DNA from: Phylloscopus collybita
Lineage: Eukaryota; Chordata; Aves; Passeriformes; Phylloscopidae
Reading direction: 5' to 3'
Length of the DNA: 64,000 nucleotides
Assembly: GCA_027886175.1 (NCBI GenBank)
Contig: JAJNNQ010000075.1
Span: 909,001 to 973,000 of the forward strand
Shown here piece after piece: positions 21,260-33,200 of this stretch. Each line of letters starts with the position of its first letter. The stretch's first letter is position 1. The notes beneath the pieces were generated by a model, which had not been told where the DNA came from, made no database searches, and worked only from the letters and a program-made list of their open reading frames with translations. The translations under genes were made by a program, and so were the position numbers.

Positions 21260-24200
21260 GTGGGTACCATGGAGCACAGCAGGGAATTTTGGGGGGGGGC
21301 TCCAGCTCTGTTATCCCACTGTTTTTTTCCTGGGAATCTCAGCGCTTGAGCAGAGAAATCCCTCCAGAATTCCTTTTGGGAAGCGGTTTTTGGTGCTGCT
21401 GGGCGTAAGGGTTAGGGAGTAGGGCATGGCATCATGCCATGGTTTATTGTCTGCAGTAAGGGGTTGGTTTCAGTGGGATCAATTCTTCCTTATCCCAGGA
21501 AGCGAAAGAATGAGCTGGAAAAGCCAAAGGCCCTCCCGGTGAAGAAGAAGAAGCTGGAATGCACAGTGGAGGTACCAACCCCCACCCTGTGCACTGGGGT
21601 GACCCTTGTAATTATCCCAAAAATTCTCTGGGAATCAAACCCGTGGCGTGATCTTCCTTTATCCTGCTCTGTCCTGGTGCAAAGCATTCCATGGTTAAAG
21701 GGAAAAAGAAGAAGAAGCCATCAAAAATCAAGGAAAAGCCTCTGCAGGAGAACATCATCAGCAGGTCAGTCCTTGGATTGGGATGGAGGTGCGATCAGCT
21801 GCAGGGCTGGGCTTTTCCGTCTGGGTTATCCCAGAGGTGTGCATGGGAATGCCACATCCAGCTCTGCTTTCCTTGTGTTGCTTTGGTTATCAGGAAGAGT
21901 TTTTAATTGGGGAAGAAGTAAAGGGCCTGGAGTGATGGAAAAAGGGGAATCATCCTAAGCTGAAGGGTGGAAGGTTTAGGTTGGGTATCAGGAAGGAATT
22001 CTTCCCTGGGAGGGTGGTGAACCCCTGGCAGGGGTTTCCCAAAGAAGCTGTGGCTGCCCCATCCCTGGAAGTGTCCAAGGCCAGGTTGGATGGAGCATGG
22101 AAAAACCTGGAATAGAGGAAGCTGCCCCTGCCCATGGGAGCAGCATGGAATAACATGATCCCTTCCAAAAACCAAACCATTCCGTGATCCTAAAATACAT
22201 GTGTCCCTTCTCTGTCCCCTTTCTGTCCAAGAAGCTCCCTGAAGCAAGAGGCTGCAGATGGGAAAGGCCTTGGCTGCAGCCTCTGGAATGGGATCCAGGT
22301 GGAGGAGGGAGCTGCGTCCGGGTTGGTACGTGGTGGTCGCTGTGCTGAAGGATTGGGGAGCATTCCCGTGGTTTCTTCCCAAGGGAGCTGGGAGGGTGCT
22401 GTCTTGGGGTTTGGTGCAAGCCCCTGAAAGGAGCTTTTGAGCACCTGGAGTTAAATTAAGGCATGAATTTCCTGGGGTGGAAATTTTGGGGTGGAATCCA
22501 TCACATTTTGCTGTTGGCCCAAACTGGCATCAGTGGGGAGCACCGGGATATGGATGACCCTCACTTCCTAAAGCAGGAGGTTGGGATTGGGAATTCCTCC
22601 CTCAGGAATTTGGTTTTCACTGCTTTCCTTGTTCATGCCCCCCCTGGAAGTGTCCAAGGCCAGGTTGGATGGGGCTTGGAGCAACCTGGGAGAGTGGAAG
22701 GGAGGGGGTGAAATGAGATGATCCTTAAAATCCTTTCCAACCCAAAGCATTCCATGGTCCTTGGCTGGTGCTGGAGAGCACAAAGTCCCAGCAAATTCCT
22801 GCTCTATTTTGCTTTTTCTCTGTTAATTTGTCCTCTTGGTGTGTAAATCCAGCATGGATGCTTTTCCTTTTTCCCCTCTCTCCATCCCTCTCACAAAACA
22901 GAATCCCAAATGTCCCCAAACTCTCCTGGATGGATCAAATTCAAGGAGCAGCCTTGAAACCCCCCAAGGGTGCCAGGCGTGGTGCTGGTGTTCCCGGCAT
23001 TCCTGCTACAACCATCAGGCAGGAATGACTTTGGAAGGTCATGGCTCTTCCTGAGGTTTCCCAAGAGGGTTTCTGAAGGATTGTGAATCCAAGAGCAGGC
23101 GTGTTCCCAGGGAATGGAAGTTTATGTGGACATAACCAACCTGTAATTAACGCAGGGTTTTATTTTCCCCCTTAATGAGTTCACCCAACCCCTTTCAGGA
23201 AAAAATCCTCGTGTGGTTTTTGGCTTCCCTTGAAAGCCTTGGGAAGAGAAACTTGGAGAAGTCAGGATTTAGAGTGAGAACCTCAGTGTTTGGCAAGCCC
23301 TGGATGAGGCTGGGATGAGTTTTGGGATGCCTTGTGCGGTCAGGAGCAGGAGAAGATGGTTCCAGCTTGGAAGTCAAGTGTAAAAACAGTGGGATGGGAT
23401 TTCTGGTGGCCTCCAAGGGGCAGAATTTAGGGCTCTGTGACCTCTCCAAGCTTAGTTTCTATTAGGTCCCCATTTTCCCTATATTTTGGTGGTTTTTTTC
23501 TGGTCTCCAGTAATTCTGGTGGTGCCTGTGGGTCACATTTTAGGGCTCTGTGTCCCCCCTGAGCTCATTTTGTTTTAGGTTCCCATTTTCCCTATATTTT
23601 GAAGGTTTTTGTCCTTTTCCCAGGATTTTTAGTGGCCTCCAAGAGTCAGATTTTAAGGATCTCTTTGCATCCCCTCTGAGCTCATTTCCTTTTAGATCCT
23701 ATCCCCATTTTCCCTATATTTTGAAGGTTTTTGTCCTTTTCCCAGGATTTTTAGTGCCCTCCATGGGTCGGATTGTAGGGGTCTCTTTGCGTTCCCTCTG
23801 AGCTCATTTTCTTTTCAATCCTATCCCCATTTTCCCTATATTTTGATTTTTTTTTTCCTTTTTCCAGGATTTTTAGTGGCCTCCATGGGTCAGATTTTAG
23901 AGATCTCTTTGCATCCCCTCTGAGCTCATTTTCTTTTAGATCCTATCCCCATTTTCTGTATTTGTTTTTTCTTTTTCCTTCCTTTCTGCTCACCCTCGTA
24001 TTTCCCACACTGTGGCTTTGCTCCTCACCTCTCTTTCCCTCTTGCCATCTGCTGCAAGGGTGATTTCATCTTCCAAGCACCTGGAATTTGATCCATCTTT
24101 ATTTTGGAGCCCTCCCATCCCTTCTGTTCCCTGGACTGCTCTCCCAGCAGTGCTTGCAATGAGCAGGTGGCTGAGGAAGGCTGGGAGTTTTCCTGTATTT

Positions 24201-27200
24201 ATCCATAAAATTCCTTTATTGTGCTCTAGGAAGGAAACCAGGGATTTCCTATCCCCATAAAAACTAAAAACTTGGGGAAACCTGGTATTTTGGGTTCCTG
24301 GATCCCAGCCAAGGGGGCTGAGGGAGGGAAAAATGCTGTTTTGGGGGTGATGTTGCTTTGTGCCAGGGAACCTTTCCCAAATCCTTGATATTTTCCAGGA
24401 GGAGACCAAAGCAAACTCCCCCCAAGGGCCACCAGTGGGGCTGGAAGACTCTTCCAGGTAAGTTAGGTCTCTTTTTGGATTATTTTTCTTCCAAGGAACT
24501 GGAATTTCGTCCTTTTCCTTCTCCCTGAGGAGCTGCCTAATCTCGGTTTTCCCTCCTGGGTCGCTGGTGCCTTCCCGGATCAGTTTCTCCACATCCTGGT
24601 GTTTTCAAAGACTTTAAAGCCTTCCAAAACCACCCCAAGTGGAATCTGAGGCTCAGCCCTGGGATTTGAGGGTGGAGAGGGAAGTTCCAGCCCCATCCAC
24701 CCTCCCCAGTCAGCAGGGTGTGTGATTGCTCAGGTGCACATTCCTACATAAATTTGGTGAAATCCCAGCAGGAACAACCACCCTCCCAAATCCTGGCAAA
24801 AGGCCGTTCTTTCCCTCTTAGATCCTGGCAGAGATAGGAAGCAGAAATTCCTAAAGCTGGTTCATCCTCTCTGCCTCTTAAAAATTCCCCAGTGAGAGGC
24901 CTCTAATGAAAAAACCTTTGGAGGAGGGAGCCGATCCCAAAAAGGTGCTGGGGTTTTGCCTTCTGAGTCACGGATCTGCTCCCTGCCGAGGGGATTGGAG
25001 GGGCTGAGCGTGTTTTGCAGGATGGTTTTCCCTAAGGAGTTTAGTGGGGATTGTGTAACGTGTGTTCCAGTGTGGAAAAAGCATCCAGCTCCTGGTTTGT
25101 ATGTTTGGTTTTTTTGTTGTTTGTTTGTTTTGGTTTGGTGTTTTTTGTGGTTTTATTTGGAATTTGCTTCCATTCCAAGCCAGCTCGAAGGCTTTCCTTG
25201 CTTTGATGTCCCACAGCCCGATAATTAATTATCTGCCTAGATTAATTTATGGAAAGGGGCCCAAATTCACGCTTTCTGTTGCAGAATTTTCGGCATATTT
25301 TGGCTAAAAGCAAGAATTGCAGCTCTTCTCTCTTTGGAAGTCCAAGAAGAGCAATCATCCTCCTGCTTGGGAGGAGGAAACTGGATTTCTGACTTTTGGT
25401 TTTTTTTGGGGGGAGGGATTAGGGCAGCTGGCTGTGCTTCCAAAGGGTTCCTGCTGGAGGATCCAGGAGCTGGGAAAAGCAGAGAACGGATTTGATCTGT
25501 GGCTTGAGCTCAGCTCCAGGCTTAGCTAGGATGGATCAGAGGATTTTGTTGGGAGGTGACAATGACCCAGAAGGAAAAGCCCCAGGTTTCCCTGTGGGAA
25601 AGGAACACCATCACCTCAGCATTAAACTCATGGAATTTTTACAGTTGGAAAAAATATCCAAGGTCACCACTCAACCGTGTTCCAAAGCACCACATCCACA
25701 GGTTTTTGGAAGACTTCCAGGGATGGTGACCCCACCTGGACAGCCTCTTCCAGTGCTTGACCACCCCTTAGTAGGGAATTTTTCCCTAAGACCCCGCCTA
25801 AATCCACCCTTTGGAGTTGTAGGCTCAGCCTAGGAGACATTAAGCTTGGTTTAGGCCGTGCTGCTGTTTCTCCATTCTTCTTTTGCTTGATTTTTCTGGA
25901 ATATGAATGACTTGAAGACTCACAACTCTCTGCCTGGCTAAAAGAAGCCTTGGGAGAAATTATAGGGGCAGGTTGCTGCTTTGTAATGGCTGCAAATCCC
26001 ACAGGATTCCCAAAGATTCCCTGGAGATCTCTGCTGAGCAGGGAAACACTCCTGGATTCCTCACCCATATGGATGGTGGAGATGGTAGATCTGAACACTT
26101 CTTGTCCTGTTACATTGAGGAGGCTCCTTCCCTCCCCATTCCCCACTGGAATCATCCCCACAGTCCCAGGAGCTGTGTCCCAGCTGTCTCCTTTTCCAGT
26201 GTGTCCATGATTGACCCCATCCCTTCCTTTCTGCTATTGCTGCTGCCAAATCTTTCTCCTGAGGTTTCTCTGGGAATATTTCCTTAGGGCCTCCCCTGTT
26301 TTGCCCGGAGGCCTTGTGGTTCTGCTCTTTTGAGCTTCCTCATCCCATAAAATCCAGTTTGGGGTCATTCCCTGCTGCCTTGGGATATCTCCATCTGTGG
26401 TGCTGCCGTGGTTGGAGGGAAATGAGGGAGCAATTCCCTCATTTGGGATGGAAGGGAGGGGGAATGCTGGTGGTGAGAATTGGCTCTGGTGTCATTGTAG
26501 GTCCCAGGATGAATCCCAGAGAACAGGGCCTGCAGTGGGAGAGCAGCTCTTGAAGACCCAGAATGGAATTGGGGTAGGAAAACCGCAGGGGGAATGTCAC
26601 CCCTGGACCTAATCCTGCATCTCCTCCATTCACCTGGGATTTGGGATAACCTCTCTCCTTTCCCAACATCTCTTCCCTTATTCCTGCTTCCCACAGGTCC
26701 CAAGTGAAGGTGTTGCTGGTGGGGTTGCATCCCCCTCTGGAGATCCTTTGGAGAGGGATGTGGGGCTCACAGCTGTGAGGAGGGGGAGCGAGGAAAAGGA
26801 GCTGGATCCCCCTATCCCACAGCAGGAAGAGGATTCCCAAGCCCTGAAAAGAAAAAGAGGGAAGAAACAAGAGGAAAACAAGCAGGGAAAAGGAATGAAG
26901 AAACGAAGAGGGAGGAAACAGGAGGAAAATAAGCGGGGAAAAGGAATGAAGAGAAAAAGAGGGAAGAAGCAGGAGGAAAATAAACAGGGAGATGGACTGA
27001 AGAGAAAAAGAGGGAAGAAACAGGAGGAAAATAAGCAGGGAAAAGGAATGAAGAAAAAAAGAGGGAAGAAACAGGAGGAAAAGAGGCAGGGAAAGGCATC
27101 AAAGAGAAAAAGAGGGAAGAAACAGGAGGAAAATAAGCAGGAAAAGGGATTGAAGAGAAAAAGAGGGAAGGATAAATTCGAGGATTTGATGGATGGCATT

Positions 27201-30200
27201 GAGGAGGAGGAGGAAGAGGATGAGGGCAGCAATTGGGAAGGGGGACAGGGAAGAGCCAAAAGACGGAGAAGCAGCAGCAGCCAAGGATGGGATGATGGGG
27301 AAAAAAAGCAGGCGAAAGGGAAAGCAAAGAAGCCTGGGAAAGGGAAGGGAGTGGAAAAGGCAGGGAAGAGGAAAATGAAGGGAAAATTGCTGGAAGAGGA
27401 GCGAGAGATGGAGAAAGATGAGGAGGGAGAGAAAGGAGTGGGAGGTGAAGAGGAGGCGAGGGTGGGAAAGGGATGTGGAGATGGAAAAAGAATGAAGGAG
27501 GAGGAAGAGGTGGATGAGAAAGAGGAGGAAGGATTGGGAGGGGCTGGGAGTGCAGGGATGGGGCAGGAGGTGAAGAAGGAGGAGGATGAAAGGAAGGGAG
27601 ATGTTCCAGGGGAAGAGAAGTGGGAAAACAAGGAAGAGCCAGAGGTGGAAACAAAAGAGCCAGAGGAAAAGAGTGAAGAGGAGGAAACCCCAGGGAAAAC
27701 CGGGGAAGAGAAATCTAAGGAAGGAGAAGAAAAGAAAAAGGTGAAAAAGAAGAATAAAAAGACTAAAAAGCAGAAGGAAGAAGAAAAAGAGGCGAAAAAC
27801 AAATGGAAATGGTAAATCCCAGCGTGCCTTTGGCAGGTCTAATCCTGGAGCTGTGATTTTAATTTTATTTTGTGGGGCAAAATGGTGAAAATTCCTATTT
27901 TTTGGCTATTTTCCTCTATTTCCTTGAGCCTTGAACTCTCCACTCTTGGAAATGGGTGAGAGATAAGGGAAAGCCCTGAATGCATAGCAGCATGTGCACC
28001 ATGATTATTTTTATTTTTAAATTATCTGTAATATTTATTTTACCTCCGGTGGTTTTCCTGGTGCCTGTTCTGGGAAGGGAGGAGCTCATAATTATTGGAA
28101 GGAAACAATAATAATAATAAAAATAAGTCCAAGATAACAGCAGCTCTCTCAGGGAACTGTGGAAGAGCTAAATTCCTTCCCCACTTCCTTCTGCATCCAG
28201 ATTTGGGATGATCCAGGCGGGTATTTTTTAGGAGAGGATGCAGAATGTGGCTGCTGGATGCCGAGTTGTTTTTTGGAAGTGCGGCTTGAACCACTGGGTG
28301 TCACTCTCTCCCAGATCTCCCCAAGATCTGGGACAGAGCGGGAGGAATTCTTTGGGATGTTTTTAGGGAGCCTGTGGCAAACCCTGATCTGGGGAGGAGC
28401 CCTTATCCCAGGCAGGGATATCCATGGATACCTGGAACTTTGAGGTGGCCCTTGAAGGGCCCAGGGTGACGTGAAAAGTGGGTTTTTATGTATTTTTTCC
28501 TAATCAATGCCTTGTTTGGAATGGCTCGCATCCCGGCATGGAGGAGAGAGGCTGGTATGTTGGAAATCAATCCCCAAAAAACATCCACAACTACATTTCC
28601 CATGAGGGAATTCCCATGTGTCACCCTCCTTGGCCTCTGGATGGCTTGGGGGGCGGGGGGTGGAGCTGTGGAAGGTGAGTGTGGGGGATGCTCTGCAGGG
28701 ATTTGGGATCTCAGAATCTTGGGAAGAGAGATGATCACAAAAAGATCCCGATGCTGCCTTTCTCTGATGCTTTCAGCCCCAAATTCCTGGGGCTTGTCAG
28801 TTTTCCTTGGCTATTTTAAATTTTATTTTATTATTTTAAATTTTATTTTATTATTTTAAATTTTATTTTATTATTTTTTTAATTTTATTTTATTATTTTT
28901 TAAAATTTTATTTTATTATTTTTTAAAATTTTATTTTATTATTTTTTTCTGTTTTCTTTTCTGTTTTCTTTTCTGTTTTCTTTTCTGTTTTCTTTTCTGT
29001 TTTCTTTTCTGTTTTCTTTTCTGTTTTCTTTTAAATTTTTAAATTTTTCTTTTAATTTTTTTTTATGGTGAAACGTACCTTTGGATACCACGGGTTTATT
29101 CCACTCTGCTTCCCATAGGAAGGAAAAAAAAATCACAAATAATTTCCTGGGCACAGAGCTGAGAGAGAAACAGGAATTTTGCTTTCTCTGTGTGGAATCT
29201 TGCTGGGTTTTCCCAGAAATCCTTGGCTTTTTTTTTTTTTTTTTTTCTTTTTTTTTTTTTTTTTCTTTTTTTTTTCCTTTTTCCTGGAGATGCTGGGATT
29301 AAGGGGCCAGTGCCAGCCTGGCTGATGCTGAGCTGTGGGACACAGATCCCTGCCTGTCCCCTGCTGTCATCAGCGTTCTTCCTCTGACCCTAACCTGTGG
29401 TTTTACCCCTCTTTTTAGAATGCTGTTCCTGCTTTTCTGGTTGGACTTTTTGACATTATTATTTTTTTAATTTTTAAATTTAATTTTACCGGATTTTTTT
29501 TTTTGTTGTTGTTGCTGCTTTTTTTAAATCCTCACAGTTAAAACTTGTAGTGGCTTTAAAATCCCATTTGCTCTGGCAGGGGGGGGAAGATCCTTTACGA
29601 TGTTATTTGCATTAAAATCAAAGTCATCCATATCTATGAGGCACAGGTTTCCCAGAGAAGCTCTGGCTGTCCCATCCCTGGAAGCATTCCTTGGATTGGA
29701 TGGGGTTGGGAGCAACCTGGATCAGTGGGAAGTGTCCCTGCCTGTGGGAAAGGGGTTGGAACGAGGTGGCTTTTAGGATCTCTTCCCTCTCCTTCCGAGC
29801 TCCTCCATGTCACCACACCTCAATTTCATGGAGCCCATTCCAGTTTTTCCTTGTTTTAAAGAACAGGGAAGCTGAGGCAGCAGCAGAGAAACCCGGGATT
29901 TCACCTGGAGTTTGTGCCAGCTGTCACTGCTCCGAGCATTTCCCCCGTGTGGCCTTGGGAGGAGGTGCCAGAGGCCAGGTTTGGGATACCCTCACGGATT
30001 CCTGTGTGTCTGTTCCAGGTGGGAAGAGGAGAAGAAGGAGGATGGAGTCAAGTGGGTGCAGCTGGAGCACCGAGGGCCCTACTTTGTGCCCCTCTACGAG
30101 CCCCTGCCCGAGGATGTGCGGTTTTATTACGATGGTACAGCTCTGAGGGGCCTGGGGCTTGGGGTGGTGTCCTCTCCTTAGGGAAGCTGAATATCCCATT

Positions 30201-33200
30201 GGAAAAGCCATGGCTTAAATCTGGAGGATCCTTACATGTGGTTGGAATTACGGGGTTTTTGGGGAGCTGATCCTTGTGGCTGTTTGTTTTTTTTCTTGTT
30301 AAGCTGCATTTTTGGATCTGAGCTTTGTCAGCTCATCCGTGTTTTCTCACCAGCTGGAAAAATGGGATTTTACTGATCCATGGCCTCAGTGACTGCTGCA
30401 TCCAAGGATCTGGCTGGGCTGCTCCAAGCTCCTGATGTCCCCAGGGTCACCTCACATGACCTTAGAGCAACTCAGGGGTGTCACTGGCAGGGCAGATCCA
30501 GGCCTTGGCTGCCTCTGTGCTTTCCCGCCATTCCCACTGGCTTTCCCGCCATTCCCACTGGCTTTCCCGCCATTCCCACTGGCTTTCCCACCATTCCCAC
30601 TGGCTTTCCTGCCATTCCCTGCTCTCATTTCATCCCTGAACTCATTTCTGATGGATCAAAGGGAAGAGGAAATAAGGACATTGGGGGTCAGCCAAGGGAT
30701 GCTGGTGAGGGAAAGGGATCCCTTGGGGAATTCCCTCAGTTCCCTGGGGCTTCCCATACTTTTTTTTTTGCAGTAGGAAAAAGGCCACTTTGGGAAAAGG
30801 GGGTGCCTGGCAGTGCCAGAGGGCACTGCTGGGACATCCATGGAGCTCTCAGGGATTTTGGCTCCGTGAGGAGGAGCCTTGACAGGGTTTGGATTCTCTC
30901 TGTGACCTTTGAGGTGTTGTGGGTTTGGGCTGGTGGCTTTGGACTTTGGGATCTTTGGTGTTGATTTTTTTTCCTAAAAAGTGTCACCGTTCTTGGATGG
31001 AAAAGGTTTTGTGGACAGGCAACAAAAGGGCCCATGGATGAGCTGGTGGGTTGGGGTTGTCATGGGGCTGCTCCAAGGCTCCATTCCCTTCAGTCCAGAA
31101 ATCCCAAAAAACGGTGGTTTAAGTAGGAATCAACCATTCCCTGGACATCTGCAGAGAACTTCTTCCTAAAAAAAAAAAAAAAAAAACACCAAAAAAAACA
31201 AACAAAAAAAAGTTGTTTCCAAGTAATTCCTAGGATGAGCCAAGGCATTCCTTTGGCTTTGTTGTATTTCTCCAGCCAAAGAACTCAGGAGGGGGCTGGT
31301 GGCTTTGCCTCCAAGAAGTGACTCAAGATCCTTACAAAATCCAAGAAATAATCCAAGATTCTGCCCAGAGAAGCTGTGGCTGCCCCTCCCCTCTGGAAGT
31401 GTCCCAAGCTGGACAGGGCTTGGAGCAACCTGGTCTAGTGGAAGGTGTTCCTGCCTCTCTTTTCCCAGGAAAACCCTTGAAGCTGAGCCTGGCCACGGAG
31501 GAAATTGCCACGTTTTATGCCAAAATGTTGGATCACGAGTACACCACCAAGGAGACCTTCCAGAACAATTTCTTCCATGACTGGAGGAAGGTATCTCCCC
31601 TGGGAGGGCTCCTTGAAATCCATCAAACCCACCAGCCCCAGGCTGTGGTGTGGGACAGAGGGAATGGGGGGGATTTGTTCCTTATTTATAATTGTGAGGT
31701 TCTAAATCCTGATTTATTTCCTTGTTTTTTGTGGGTTTGGGCTGGGATTTGCTTTCTGTGCTCCCTCTGAGTTTCAGTGATGGGTGATGGATCTTGCAAA
31801 CAGCTCCAAAACCAATTGGGGACACCAAAGGAATGAAGGAATCACATCTGATCCCAAAACAACCCAAAGTAAACATTTTTTAGGGAATGTTTACACCTCC
31901 CAAATATATTTGGTGCTGTCCCTGCAATTGTGTTTGGGGCCTTTTTTTCCTTATTAGGTTCTTCCACCCCAGAACTGGCTGTCTTTTTTCAAGGAACTGG
32001 AATGTGGCTGTCTATTCCCTTTTCCAAGGACGGGCACAAGCAGCAGCTCCATGTGGAATTCGCTTTGCCTCCTGGCTTTTCCCAGCCCCTCTCGTCTCTT
32101 TTCCAGGAAATGACCTCAGAGGAGCAAGAGATAATCAAGGACCTGGACAAATGTGACTTCAGGGAGATCCACAAATATTTTGTGGACAAAAATGAGGCCC
32201 GGAAGGCCCTTCCCAAGGAGGAGAAGCAGGTGAGGACTGGTTCCTATGACACATTTTGGATCCAGTTTTGGGAATTTTGGCTCTTTGTTGTTGTCTTTCC
32301 TGAGCTTGGACTTCTTTAATGCAGCTCTGTCTCCATGGCCATCGCTCCCCCTCTTCCTGAATTTTATCATCAGATCCTGCACATTCCAGGGCTTTGCAGG
32401 GTGCTATTCATCCTTGGATCATGGTTTGGAGTCCTTCCCTGTCCAGAGGATTGTGGACTCTGCCAAGGGAATGATGCCACTTAGACTTCTTGGTTGGAAT
32501 GTTAAAGATCCTTTCCAATCCAAACCATTCTGATTTTTTTGTTTTGTTTTGTTTTTTTTTTGTGGTGTCCTGGCTTCAGAAACTGAAGGAGGAGGCGGAT
32601 AAGATCCAGGAGGAATATGGATACTGCATCCTGGATGGGCACCGAGAGAAGATTGGCAACTTCAAAACCGAACCTCCAGGGCTCTTCCGTGGCCGGGGGG
32701 ACCACCCCAAAATGGGGATGCTGAAGAAGAGGATCATGCCAGAAGATGTCATCATCAACTGCAGCAGGTGGGTTGTCCTTTGAAGTGCTGAGCTCCTGGG
32801 GCTTCCCTTGGGATTGGGGGCAACTGGGCACTTCCTCTGCACAGAACTGGGGTTTTTCCATCTTCTGAAGTCCCTGTTTTCCACATCCTGGGAATGTTTT
32901 TCTCCTCTGAGTTATGTGAGCTGGGCTGGTCTTAAGCCACCCATTTGAAGACCTTGATTCAAAGCATTCTCCAGCAGTCCAGCAGGTTTTCCTGCTGTTC
33001 CCAGCATCCAAATGGTAAATGCTTGATTGTGGGAAGGGTATGGAGTACCAGGAGCAGCTGAGGGAGCTTGAGGGGCTCAGCCTGGAGAAAAGGAGGCTGA
33101 GGGAGACCTTCTACAACTCCCAGACTGAGGGGTGGAGCTACATAGAGATAAGAAAAAAAAAAACAGGAGAAGAGGAAATGGCCTCAGGTTGTGCCAGAGG

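Noticed and set aside
26847..27188. Could the regular 51-bp units be a CRISPR-like or satellite array?
   Set aside because: Units are contiguous, in frame and code for a conserved-charge peptide inside a spliced exon; there are no spacers.
26678..27802. 374-codon open frame antisense to TOP1MT exon 7, rich in Ser/Phe/Pro
   Set aside because: It is the complement of a low-complexity Lys/Glu repeat, which leaves opposite-strand frames open. The sense frame joins a conserved gene by splicing; the antisense one has no domains.
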